Assembly: GCF_018336815.1 (NCBI RefSeq)
Contig: NZ_CP050497.1
Location: forward strand, 1,860,001-1,924,000
Source: Treponema vincentii
GTDB lineage: Bacteria > Spirochaetota > Spirochaetia > Treponematales > Treponemataceae
Length of the DNA: 64,000 nt
Reading direction: 5' to 3'
Shown: positions 31,174 through 38,440 of the stretch, one piece after another
Layout of the letters: every line of letters begins with the position of its first letter
Position numbering within the stretch: position 1 is the first letter of the stretch
Notes under the pieces: generated by a model
What the model saw: the letters and a program-made list of their open reading frames with translations, nothing else
Told to the model about the DNA's origin: nothing
The model's database searches: none
Translations under genes and position numbers: made by a program

Positions 31174-32681
31174 AACTTGCAGACTTTTTTATGCGGAACC
31201 GGAGCATCTCCGGTTTATTCTTAGATAGCGGCATTACAAAACGGGATGCCGCTGAAGCATTTAGCAGCGTAAAAACGGACTATGTACTATCCCGCTCCCT
31301 GTATTCGTCAGCGCCGTCGCATCAGAGCGGCTATCTTGACTATGCGCTGGGGAACTACTGTACCAAGCTCTATATCGACACCTTCTGCTGGTTTATCGGC
31401 TTACCTGATATTCAAGCGGAAAGCGATACGTTTTCAAAAGCGATACAAGCGTTTTTAACGAGAAATAAGACGCTTCTTTTCAACATTTACAAGCAGACGA
31501 TGGTAGACGGTAAGCATTATGTCTGGATAAGATTAGAGCAGACTGCAACGGGAAAAAGTGAAATCCGCATAAAGCAAATCCCCCTTGAGCTTGTTATTGA
31601 AGATGATTGTATCAAAGACCTTACAGGCGGCTATACGCGCTTCGTAACCGAAACGGTTGAGAAATGGAAAGAGAGAGGCGTAGACCGCAAAGCGACAATC
31701 CGCATCACCCTTGAGGCGGGCAAGGAAACAATCGACATTGACGGCGATCTTCCTGCGGGGTATCGGCAGAAGCAAACGGTCAACCGTACTGCCTTCCCGT
31801 TTGTGCCGGTATTTTGCCTTTATAACAACAAGCAAACATTCTTAAAAGACGGAATCCCCGAAATTGCTCCGGCGGTTCCATTTATCCGCCGGTATGATGC
31901 CACCTTGCGAAAACTCGGACGGCATATCGACAATATTCTTGAGCCGCGCTTATTGGTCAAGGTGAAAAACGTTGCACAATTCCTCAAATACTCATTTGGG
32001 CTTACGGATGAGAGAGTTGACAGACTGGCGGAAGGAAAAGAAGCGATTGATATGACGCAATTTAAGGCTGCCATTTTGGACGGCGAAGATGCGGCAAGCG
32101 AGGTTCGGTATGTCGGGCAAGCCAATAATGTAGAAAGCGCTGTTTCGCTTCTTAAACTCTTACACTGGATTATCGTTGAGCTTACGATGCCTGAATACCT
32201 GTATGGAACGGCGATGCAGTCAACCAATGCGAGCGTTGCCGAGCAGTCTCCTGTATGGGCTAAGAAAGTAGAAGGACGGCAAGGTGAATATAACGAGTTT
32301 TACTATTGGCTTATCGATGTGTTCAAAGCAGCCCGCATTGCGCTTGCAGGGCGGGATGAATTTGCAGGGGATGGAGGAGCCGATAATCCGATCGTTCGCT
32401 GGCAGGAGCTGACGGCAAAAGATGATGTTGCAATGATGAACGCCCTTAGCACCTTTGTCGGCGCAATGGATAAAGCCATGACAATGGGCTTAGTCTCTCC
32501 CAAAAGCGCCTTTAATACTCTTAAAACCTTTATGGCAATCCCCGCAGACTATGAAACGGAAAAGGATGCCGCTACAGAATGGCTCAAGCTCAAAATCCGG
32601 CTTGAAGCCTTGCAGGACAGAATCCGCAGCGGAGATATAGAAGCCGAAGCTGCGATTGAAGACCTCTTTAAGAGTGCGTAA
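31170..32681 (+). CDS. Phage portal protein
   Basis: The 503 residues follow terminase directly, as portals do. They contain LDYALGNYCTKLYIDTFCWF near the start, a long stem/wing region, and the helix MPEYLYGTAMQSTNASVAEQ with AKKVEGRQGEYNEFYYW near residue 345, all typical of SPP1/HK97-type portals. Twelve copies should form the head-tail channel. Confidence 0.85.
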   Translation: MKLADFFMRNRSISGLFLDSGITKRDAAEAFSSVKTDYVLSRSLYSSAPSHQSGYLDYALGNYCTKLYIDTFCWFIGLPDIQAESDTFSKAIQAFLTRNKTLLFNIYKQTMVDGKHYVWIRLEQTATGKSEIRIKQIPLELVIEDDCIKDLTGGYTRFVTETVEKWKERGVDRKATIRITLEAGKETIDIDGDLPAGYRQKQTVNRTAFPFVPVFCLYNNKQTFLKDGIPEIAPAVPFIRRYDATLRKLGRHIDNILEPRLLVKVKNVAQFLKYSFGLTDERVDRLAEGKEAIDMTQFKAAILDGEDAASEVRYVGQANNVESAVSLLKLLHWIIVELTMPEYLYGTAMQSTNASVAEQSPVWAKKVEGRQGEYNEFYYWLIDVFKAARIALAGRDEFAGDGGADNPIVRWQELTAKDDVAMMNALSTFVGAMDKAMTMGLVSPKSAFNTLKTFMAIPADYETEKDAATEWLKLKIRLEALQDRIRSGDIEAEAAIEDLFKSA

Positions 32682-34280
32682 ATGGACTTTGATTTATCGG
32701 GCTTGCCGGAAGAGCTGCAAGGCTTTATCCGCACAGCATTGCAGGGGCGGCGTAAGGCATTACTGACCGCCGAAGCGGAGATAAAAGCGGCGTTGCAAGA
32801 AAGTATCAATCGCATACGGGAGCGGATCGGTAAGAGGGGCGTTTTTACCGGCATTACTCAAGAACTGGCAGAGCGCATAGCAGAGGAAAAAGTCTTTTTT
32901 GCTTCCGAGCTTGAGCGTATTACGCAGGAAGGATTAACCCGCGCAGCGTATGCGGGGCTTTTTATCGGTGAGCAGACAAAACAGTACTACAAAGCAAAAG
33001 GCTTGCTCAAATTCCGTCTGATTGAAAAAGACGCACTCCGTGAAGCGGAGGTCATCGCAGAAAGCACTATGCGCAAACAGCGGATATTCAAGAATAAAGA
33101 GTTCATCCTTTCCGACCGGATATGGGATATATCTGATAATAACTATGACAAGATACAAGAAATCATTTCAAGCGGCATCAATACCGATTGTGTCAAAGTT
33201 GCAAAGGCATTACAGCAGTATGTCAAAGAAGGAGCAGAAACGTTCGTAAAAGACTACCCGAATATGTACGAACGTATGGGTGGACGGGTTCCGAAAAACT
33301 TAAACTATGAAGCCTTACGGCTTGCCCGCAATGAATTATCCGAGGTGTATTGGCAGGCAACGATAGAAGGATTTAAAGAAAACCCTGCTGTAACAGCGGT
33401 AAAGTGGCTTTTATCGAACAACCGGCTGCCCGGCTATCACGATATTTGCGATATGATGGCGTATGCCGATGATTACGGACTGGGAGCGGGGATTTATCCC
33501 GTCGATGCCGCCCCCGAAAAGCCGCATATCTGCTGTCTTTGCTCTTTAGCGCCGGTTATTGCAAAAGACATAGAGCGCGGAGACGTTGCCAATAAGCTGC
33601 CTGAAAATTGGGAAGCAATCAAAACGCGGCTGGAGAACACCTCCGCATTTACTAATCTGGAAGAATTAACCGAAGCACAGAAAAAGAAACTGAAAGCGCA
33701 GCGGCACGCGGCATACCAGAGACGGGCAGAAGAAAAACGATATAAAAAAGTTGTAAGCAAGATTGAAACGAAAACTCCAGAAGAATTTGCAGAAATTATC
33801 AAAACTTCTAAGGCTAGTTTGCCTGAAACTATGGCTTGGCGCGTTGATGCTCACACAAAAGAAGAGTATAATAACATCAAGCTGTTCGCCTCAAAAGGCG
33901 GCTCTTGCGTTGCAATAAAACCTGATGGAGATATTATCAGTGTATGCAAGAACTCAAACGATAAAGGTACAAAAGGCTCCGATTTAATTCGGTATGCCGT
34001 CGATAACGGCGGGGTAAAGCTAGATAGCTACGCAGGTAATCACGGCTTTTATACAAAGAACGGATTTGAACCTGTTGCGTATGTTACATTCAATGAAGAG
34101 TATGCCCCACCGGATTGGAAGAAAAATGTAACAGGTTACGAGAAAGAAGATATTGTATTTTATAAATATACAGGAAAGAGAAAAGAAACAGATTGGGAGA
34201 AAATAAAAAACGATATTAAACTTTTTGATAATTATGATGCAGCAACGAATTATAGAGATGATTTGTTAAAAGGGAAATAG
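32682..34280 (+). CDS. Minor head protein with C-terminal acetyltransferase-like domain
   Basis: Residues about 1-330 are a Mu-F/SPP1 gp7-like head morphogenesis protein (LRLARNELSEVYWQATIEGF, WLLSNNRLPGYHDICD, PHICCLCSLAPV). After a charged linker, residues 370-530 form a separate domain: MAWRVDAHTKEEYNN, GGSCVAIKPDGDIISVCKN, GSDLIRYAVDNGGVKLDSY and HGFYTKNGFEPVAYVTFNEE. The FYxKxGFE pattern is GNAT-like. Such tails may be injected effectors. Two small paralogues follow immediately. Confidence 0.8.
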   Translation: MDFDLSGLPEELQGFIRTALQGRRKALLTAEAEIKAALQESINRIRERIGKRGVFTGITQELAERIAEEKVFFASELERITQEGLTRAAYAGLFIGEQTKQYYKAKGLLKFRLIEKDALREAEVIAESTMRKQRIFKNKEFILSDRIWDISDNNYDKIQEIISSGINTDCVKVAKALQQYVKEGAETFVKDYPNMYERMGGRVPKNLNYEALRLARNELSEVYWQATIEGFKENPAVTAVKWLLSNNRLPGYHDICDMMAYADDYGLGAGIYPVDAAPEKPHICCLCSLAPVIAKDIERGDVANKLPENWEAIKTRLENTSAFTNLEELTEAQKKKLKAQRHAAYQRRAEEKRYKKVVSKIETKTPEEFAEIIKTSKASLPETMAWRVDAHTKEEYNNIKLFASKGGSCVAIKPDGDIISVCKNSNDKGTKGSDLIRYAVDNGGVKLDSYAGNHGFYTKNGFEPVAYVTFNEEYAPPDWKKNVTGYEKEDIVFYKYTGKRKETDWEKIKNDIKLFDNYDAATNYRDDLLKGK

Positions 34281-34283
34281 GAA

Positions 34284-34496
34284 ATGACGTACAAAGAATA
34301 TCGAGATGCAGTGAAAAACCAGTTTTTGAAACTCTGGAATAATCTTACAGAGCAAGAAGTTGAAAGCTACTTCAAACGCGAGGGTGAAAAAGTTATTCAA
34401 TCTCGATACGAATGTTTAAGTAGTACAGATGAAGGTGTGCGTGGAACTGGGAGTATAGACTCTGTCGCCTATTGCCTATATATGATGTATGAATAA
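34284..34496 (+). CDS. Small acidic protein A, possible partner of the head effector domain
   Basis: The 70 residues (MTYKEYRDAVKNQFLKLWNN, LTEQEVESYFKREGEKVIQS, then GTGSIDSVAYCLYMMYE) are clearly related to the next gene product. Similar small proteins follow minor head proteins with toxin-like tails in other phages as I recall. An immunity or chaperone role is inferred. Confidence 0.6.
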   Translation: MTYKEYRDAVKNQFLKLWNNLTEQEVESYFKREGEKVIQSRYECLSSTDEGVRGTGSIDSVAYCLYMMYE

Positions 34497-34502
34497 TTTT
34501 TT

Positions 34503-34742
34503 ATGGAACGGAAGATAATAATATTTGACGAATATTTTGAATTAGTAAAAGACTTTTTCTCACAATATAATTTAACAGAAAAAGAACGGGACGTATATTT
34601 GCAGTCAAATGAAGTTCAACAAGAAATAAAGGAAAAATACGAAGATGGAATACAGCGATATAAAAAGGGCATGATCAGCTATGATGTTTTGACAACCGGA
34701 ACTGTTGAATCGGTTTGTTATAACCTCTGGCTTGAATATTAG
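34503..34742 (+). CDS. Small acidic protein B, paralogue of protein A
   Basis: The 79 residues share with the previous gene product an LTE-(K/Q)-E helix, a KYE/RYE segment and the end TGTVESVCYNLWLEY. The tandem duplication 3' of an effector-like domain resembles immunity gene arrays. Confidence 0.6.
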   Translation: MERKIIIFDEYFELVKDFFSQYNLTEKERDVYLQSNEVQQEIKEKYEDGIQRYKKGMISYDVLTTGTVESVCYNLWLEY

Positions 34743-34791
34743 ACGAAATAGAGAGTATCGAGGTTGTAGAAGGATAAGAGGGAGGTGTAGG

Positions 34792-35208
34792 ATGTCAGAT
34801 AAACTCTTAACAAAGAATTTCAATTTTATCGGTTTTGGCGTATTAAATGTTACGATGGTCGGCAGCGGTGCGGAGCTGGCATTACAGCCTTTTTTGGTAT
34901 CTAAAACAAAAAACGGCATGTATGAAGCGGTAGCGCTTAATTTCGGTACGGTTGCACTTGGTCTTACCGAAGATGATGCGATTAGAAATGTAAGCCTAAG
35001 CATTTTTACTTATGGCGTATCATTTATACAGGCAAACGCGCCGCTTGAAACAATTTCAAGGGCAAAATATATGGCAGATTTTTTTGCAGAATATGCACGT
35101 CTTTCAATGCGGCATAGTAAAGCAGTGCAAAAAATGCTTGCCTTTTCGCATCAAAACGAAACAACCGGTTCATATACAGCATCTGGGTATTACTATCAGG
35201 CGGCATAA
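34792..35208 (+). CDS. Hypothetical protein, 138 aa
   Basis: ATG 34792 follows GGGAGGTGTAGG. The protein (NFNFIGFGVLNVTMVGSGAE, LALQPFLVSKTKNGMYEAVA) looks like a compact alpha/beta protein without signal or membrane segment. The next gene follows without spacing. No family recognised. It is part of an accessory stretch between head genes and the lysis cassette. Confidence 0.55.
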   Translation: MSDKLLTKNFNFIGFGVLNVTMVGSGAELALQPFLVSKTKNGMYEAVALNFGTVALGLTEDDAIRNVSLSIFTYGVSFIQANAPLETISRAKYMADFFAEYARLSMRHSKAVQKMLAFSHQNETTGSYTASGYYYQAA

Positions 35209-35493
35209 ATGGAGGGATTGTTGCTGTTTAAACCTATTATAAAGATATTGCAAAGCAAAAATATTATCAGTTCAGAAATTGCCTGCGGTTCTATAAAAGA
35301 TAATAGGAGTACATTTTATTCTATTTCATATTATTCTGCACAATCGAATGGAATAGCTGTATTTAATGTAATAGTTATAGATGGTATACATTATATGAGT
35401 GCAAATGAACTAAGAATACAATCTCGCATATTCGGTTTTAAAATGGCAGATATACTCAAGTTATACAAAATCGAACTGGAAAAACAAAAATGA
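35209..35493 (+). CDS. Hypothetical protein, 94 aa
   Basis: It starts directly after the previous stop. It is Ile/Ser/Tyr-rich (LLLFKPIIKILQSKNIISSE, YSISYYSAQSNGIAVFNVIV) and its AT-rich codons differ from the structural genes, hinting at separate acquisition. No family recognised. Confidence 0.5.
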   Translation: MEGLLLFKPIIKILQSKNIISSEIACGSIKDNRSTFYSISYYSAQSNGIAVFNVIVIDGIHYMSANELRIQSRIFGFKMADILKLYKIELEKQK

Positions 35494-35576
35494 AAATACG
35501 AAAAAATATGAACCGTTGCATATTCTGCAACAGTTCACACACTATTTCCACTTGTTGTAAAATCCGCAACAACTGA
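35490..35576 (+). CDS. Possible 28-aa Cys-rich micropeptide
   Basis: ATG 35490 overlaps the previous stop as ATGA. The peptide contains CIFCNSSHTISTCCK, a CxxC...CC arrangement like a small zinc knuckle. The DNA also forms the small hairpin GTTGCA/TGCAAC. Translation uncertain. Confidence 0.25.
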   Translation: MKIRKNMNRCIFCNSSHTISTCCKIRNN

Positions 35577-35650
35577 ATCAGCTTCAGGTAAATAACGCTT
35601 ACCCATCCCGCAAAGAGCCTTCCAAAAAGACGGCACAGTCAAATTCGTAA

Positions 35651-36100
35651 TCATCTTTTTTCAGAGGAAATGCCGATATCTCCGAGTATTTCTTGTACGC
35701 GCATACAACGCCGGAGTGCGTTACAGCGTTCACGGTATCCGTGTATTCCTTCCTCGTCAAAAACTGCATCGATGTCTTGCTGGGACGTGCAGGTATTGAG
35801 CTTTTCAAGAATCCGGTTATCGGCTTGGCTTAACGGCCTTTTTACCAATCCTAACTTTTCATAGAAGGGAGTGAGCCGCCAATAGCCATTGATAAAATGG
35901 CAGAGCGTAAATTCATACAACTGCTCATCTGTCGGAGGCGTTGAGGGGCTAAAAAAATAAGACGGCGCATACATCGCATAGGTCAAGTACCGCTGCTTTT
36001 CTTGTATATCAGTAATGCCGAAGTGAACAAACACAACGGCTATTTGTTCTGTGCTTTTGCATTCCCGTAATGCGCCGATGATGCGCTTGTCAAAACTCAT
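35651..36100 (-). CDS. Hypothetical phage protein, 149 aa
   Basis: Start ATG 36100 lies 9 nt after AGGGG; ATG 36106 is an alternative. The protein has two similar helical halves: KRIIGALRECKSTEQIAVVF, VHFGITDIQEKQRYL and DNRILEKLNTCTSQQDIDAV, FDEEGIHGYRERCNALRRCM, suggesting an internal duplication. It is last in the minus-strand late cluster and is preceded by a structured 5' region (36131-36214). No family recognised. Confidence 0.6.
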   Translation of the reverse strand: MSFDKRIIGALRECKSTEQIAVVFVHFGITDIQEKQRYLTYAMYAPSYFFSPSTPPTDEQLYEFTLCHFINGYWRLTPFYEKLGLVKRPLSQADNRILEKLNTCTSQQDIDAVFDEEGIHGYRERCNALRRCMRVQEILGDIGISSEKR

Positions 36101-36130
36101 TCGCATTATCCCCTATGGTATTGAAAAAAG

Positions 36131-36214
36131 TATGCCCTTACATCCAAAATAAGGAACTTTGATTTTTAAGGGTAAGGGCGTATCGTTTGTACGTTGTAGT
36201 TCAAAGTCCTTATT
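36131..36214 (-). promoter_or_regulatory. Interleaved stems, pseudoknot-like leader
   Basis: Stem A pairs TATGCCCTTAC (36131-36141) with GTAAGGGCGTA (36172-36182). Stem B pairs AATAAGGAACTTTGA (36148-36162) with TCAAAGTCCTTATT (36201-36214). The stems interleave as an H-type pseudoknot. On the minus strand stem A is followed by TACTTTTTTC, so it could terminate before the 36100 gene. Confidence 0.45.
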
Positions 36215-36229
36215 GCAACATAAAATTGT

Positions 36230-36268
36230 ATAGCAGTTGTCGAGGATTACTCGGTAACTGCTATTTTT
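36230..36268. terminator. Terminator-like hairpin at the end of the spanin genes
   Basis: ATAGCAGTT (36230-36238) pairs with AACTGCTAT (36256-36264), with an inner CGAG/CTCG pairing and a T5 run on the + strand. On the minus strand the trailing run is weaker (ACAATTTTAT). Confidence 0.55.
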
Positions 36269-36278
36269 CTATCAGCCT

Positions 36279-36779
36279 CTAGGGAGGACGAAAAAGACTG
36301 AATTTAAATTTTAGAAAGTATTTCATGCCTATTGTAAAAAGTATTATTGTTAGTATTGCCGAAAGTATTATAACGGCAATCATCCGGCGGTGCAGCTTGT
36401 CCTTTTGTTTATTGATTATTGCCTGCTGTTCCGCTATTGTTTCGGCAGCCTCTCTCTCGTATGCGTTGTAAGATTGCCGCAAGGCTTTCAAGCTCGCTCG
36501 CTCCGTCTGTAATTGACTGCGTAAGATGTTCGCTGCGCTTTCGGCTTTCTGCAATTTCTCGGTTAAGCTCTTCGCTTTGCTCTCTTGCGCCCTCAAGCGT
36601 TCCGTTAAGTTGCTCGCCTGTAATAGCAGATTCTGTCTGCTTATCTTCAAGTTCTCCGATATGCTCTCTAACCTCGTAAGCTCCGTCTCCGTTACCGTAT
36701 ATAGCCGCTCCTGTGCAGCAACCTGAAAGCATAAAGAACACAAGACAGATAAGGCAAACAATAAAAACATTCTTTTCAT
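36279..36779 (-). CDS. Spanin-like coiled-coil protein, nested with a lipoprotein
   Basis: The 166 residues begin with a signal-like segment (MKRMFLLFALSVLCSLCFQV, cleavable after VAA). A 100-residue Leu/Ser/Glu coiled coil (LTRLESISENLKISRQNLLL ...) follows, then a membrane helix (MIAVIILSAILTIILFTIGM) and a basic tail. Its first 370 bases also encode the lipoprotein at 36409-36783 in another frame. Nested coil/lipoprotein pairs next to an endolysin are the Rz/Rz1 pattern, so outer-membrane disruption is the likely role. Confidence 0.65.
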   Translation of the reverse strand: MKRMFLLFALSVLCSLCFQVAAQERLYTVTETELTRLESISENLKISRQNLLLQASNLTERLRAQESKAKSLTEKLQKAESAANILRSQLQTERASLKALRQSYNAYEREAAETIAEQQAIINKQKDKLHRRMIAVIILSAILTIILFTIGMKYFLKFKFSLFRPP

Positions 36780-36783
36780 ACAT
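36409..36783 (-). CDS. Spanin-like lipoprotein (Rz1 analogue), overlapping frame
   Basis: The 124 residues start MYEKNVFIVCLICLVFFMLS and reach a lipobox LSGC near residue 22, so the mature protein should be lipidated. A helical, Glu/Gln-rich body (EHIGELEDKQTESAITGEQL) follows. The start is 4 nt before that of the nested coiled-coil gene and directly after the previous stop. Both frames keep export signals over hundreds of bases, which is unlikely by chance. Confidence 0.65.
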   Translation of the reverse strand: MYEKNVFIVCLICLVFFMLSGCCTGAAIYGNGDGAYEVREHIGELEDKQTESAITGEQLNGTLEGAREQSEELNREIAESRKRSEHLTQSITDGASELESLAAILQRIRERGCRNNSGTAGNNQ

Positions 36784-37047
36784 TCACTGTCTCGCTTTTT
36801 TCTCTGATTGTTTGATATATCCCTTAAAAAAGAGCCATTGAGGAAAATACAAGACGGCGTCAGTATGGAACGAATACCGTTTGTGTGTCTGGTTATCTAT
36901 CCAATAGAAATGCGGACAAAATACTTTATAATTTTTATGATTTTCAAAAGCCGATACACATTTAATTGTTACTTTCCGCCCGTATTTTATTTTTGCCTTT
37001 ATCGCTTCTATAAAGCAGTTTGAAAAGTATGTTTTTTCTGTGTTCAT
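36784..37047 (-). CDS. Hypothetical phage protein in lysis cassette, 87 aa
   Basis: A basic, aromatic protein (NCFIEAIKAKIKYGRKVTIK, VFCPHFYWIDNQTHKRYSFH, DAVLYFPQWLFFKGYI). No signal peptide. It lies between endolysin and spanin genes with TGAATG spacing. No family recognised. Confidence 0.6.
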   Translation of the reverse strand: MNTEKTYFSNCFIEAIKAKIKYGRKVTIKCVSAFENHKNYKVFCPHFYWIDNQTHKRYSFHTDAVLYFPQWLFFKGYIKQSEKKARQ

Positions 37048-37057
37048 TTATCACATC

Positions 37058-37507
37058 CTATTCCTTCATAAGTTCAAAATGCGGATTGTCCCATCCCTTA
37101 CCCCAGACCTGCCCGTATCCGCCTGCGCACCAGTCAAGCCCGTAGTCTTCACCGATAGCGCCGATTTCTTGCCAGACCTGCTCCGGCGCACTCCACCAGA
37201 CGCGGCCGTCTTTTACCGGCGCAATATCAACAGCGTTTCCGCCAAAATGCCGAGAGTTTGTCGTCTTTGTTACAATACGCTTATTTTCCGCTTCCGTTAA
37301 AAGGTACAACCCTGCTTTTTTGCGGAGTGCATTCACATCCTCAAGCGGCTTGCGCCCTTGCGCGTAATAGGCCGTCTGCGTATCAACCGTACGATCTGTT
37401 TCAAGGACGATTACCTCTATGCCGCGCTTTTTCAGTTCTGCTAAAAAAGCGCGTGTCCGCTTCGCAAGTTCCGGCTGCAACCGATCAATGTCTTTTATCG
37501 TTCCCAT
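37058..37507 (-). CDS. M15-family peptidoglycan peptidase (endolysin)
   Basis: The 149 residues match VanY/L-alanyl-D-glutamate peptidases: LQPELAKRTRAFLAELKKRG, TDRTVDTQTAYYAQGRKPLE, NSRHFGGNAVDIAPVKDG with the zinc-binding H...D, and WDNPHFELMKE with the last His. It lacks a signal peptide, so release needs a holin. AGGAGG precedes the ATG. It is the central enzyme of the lysis cassette. Confidence 0.9.
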   Translation of the reverse strand: MGTIKDIDRLQPELAKRTRAFLAELKKRGIEVIVLETDRTVDTQTAYYAQGRKPLEDVNALRKKAGLYLLTEAENKRIVTKTTNSRHFGGNAVDIAPVKDGRVWWSAPEQVWQEIGAIGEDYGLDWCAGGYGQVWGKGWDNPHFELMKE

Positions 37508-37568
37508 CTTTAAAACCTCCTAAAATCTTTTTACCGTTGTAGATGTTTACAAATTCGTCTAATGTCAT
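37485..37568 (-). CDS. 27-aa leader peptide, resembling a CHAP-endolysin N-terminus
   Basis: The peptide MTLDEFVNIYNGKKILGGFK follows AGGAGATAACAAAAC and overlaps the endolysin start. The LDEFVxxYNGK pattern is like the first residues of CHAP-type phage endolysins. It could be what is left of a replaced endolysin or a translational-coupling leader. Confidence 0.35.
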   Translation of the reverse strand: MTLDEFVNIYNGKKILGGFKDGNDKRH

Positions 37569-37581
37569 GTTTTGTTATCTC

Positions 37582-37713
37582 CTATGCATTCAGTTTCTGT
37601 AATACTTCCCGTAATTGTTCCGCCTGCCTGAGTTTCTTTTCTTTTTTTTCTTTACAGAAATCAGCGCGGAGTTTATCGCCTATTTTTTCAAAAAAGCGGT
37701 AAATATGATTCAT
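37582..37713 (-). CDS. Small basic coiled protein, 43 aa
   Basis: The gene starts inside the end of the upstream membrane-protein gene and ends 13 nt before the next leader. The protein MNHIYRFFEKIGDKLRADFC continues as a Lys/Glu-rich helix. Its position in the lysis cassette suggests a helper role; no family known. Confidence 0.5.
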   Translation of the reverse strand: MNHIYRFFEKIGDKLRADFCKEKKEKKLRQAEQLREVLQKLNA

Positions 37714-38260
37714 ACATATCAGCTTTACTTTTTACTTCACGTAAATAAATAGCTGCTGCGCGTCGGGTAAACTCTTTTGCAACGACATATATTTTATTTG
37801 CATCGATAGGTTCCGGCGGTTGAACTGCACACTTTTCCGCACGGATTATTTCTCGCTTTAAGTGGCTGTATAATTCCGTATTAAGCTGATCTATATAGCT
37901 GTCAACCGTTCGCACGGTCAAATCCTCAAACCCATTTTTATACAACCGCTTATTCAAGATTGCTTCCGCTCGATACATACAGCAAGAAAGACTACTAATG
38001 CCGGTTAAAAGGTAAGATATGTCGGGCAAAATATCCTCTGCCCGCTCCTTACGGAGAAGTTCTATTCGCTCGCAAGCGTCCTTCATCAGATACATTAAAC
38101 CGATTGTATCTATCTTTTGTACCTTTCCGCCTTCTGCTACTTCAATTGTTTGTCCGAAAAGCGAAAGTTTGCCGCCCCTTCGTAATAACAGGATGAATGC
38201 AAGCGCTACTATCACGCCTAAACCAATCCATCCGATAGGCGGTAATTTCTCTATAGCCAT
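37688..38260 (-). CDS. Membrane-anchored protein opening the lysis cassette, 190 aa
   Basis: ATG 38260 is chosen because a membrane helix follows at once (PPIGWIGLGVIVALAFILLL). The rest is a soluble helical domain (TIGLMYLMKDACERIELLRK ...). It is the first gene after a late-type promoter on the minus strand and precedes the endolysin, so it could be a pinholin-like or regulatory membrane protein. A longer open frame upstream lacks support. Confidence 0.6.
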   Translation of the reverse strand: MAIEKLPPIGWIGLGVIVALAFILLLRRGGKLSLFGQTIEVAEGGKVQKIDTIGLMYLMKDACERIELLRKERAEDILPDISYLLTGISSLSCCMYRAEAILNKRLYKNGFEDLTVRTVDSYIDQLNTELYSHLKREIIRAEKCAVQPPEPIDANKIYVVAKEFTRRAAAIYLREVKSKADMYESYLPLF

Positions 38261-38294
38261 AAAACGCTGCCTTGTTGAATAATTTTGTAACATC

Positions 38295-38324
38295 AGCATA
38301 GAAGAAAAGCAGTGCGTAACGCAA
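38295..38324 (-). promoter_or_regulatory. Late-type promoter site 3, lysis cassette
   Basis: On the minus strand TTGCGTTACGCAC starts at 38324. An 18-bp spacer after TTGCGT leads to TATGCT (38300-38295). The lysis start codon follows 35 bp later. Confidence 0.65.
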
Positions 38325-38380
38325 ATCGGCAGGGATAAAAATAATTTTTTTAAATATTTTCTTTTTTTTACGTTCAAAAT

Positions 38381-38410
38381 TTGTGTTACGCACCCCCAAT
38401 TATTTACAAT
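38381..38410 (+). promoter_or_regulatory. Late-type promoter site 4, head and tail operon
   Basis: TTGTGTTACGCAC (38381-38393) with an 18-bp spacer after TTGTGT reaches TACAAT (38405-38410). It is divergent from site 3 and 57 bp away. Confidence 0.7.
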
Positions 38411-38440
38411 ACTCACCGTACCACAAAAAGAGGTGATGAC

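Noticed and set aside
35599-35808. Minus-strand frame of 69 codons overlapping the 35651-36100 gene
   Set aside because: It shares bases with a better supported gene and shows no recognisable continuation, so a frameshift is not indicated.
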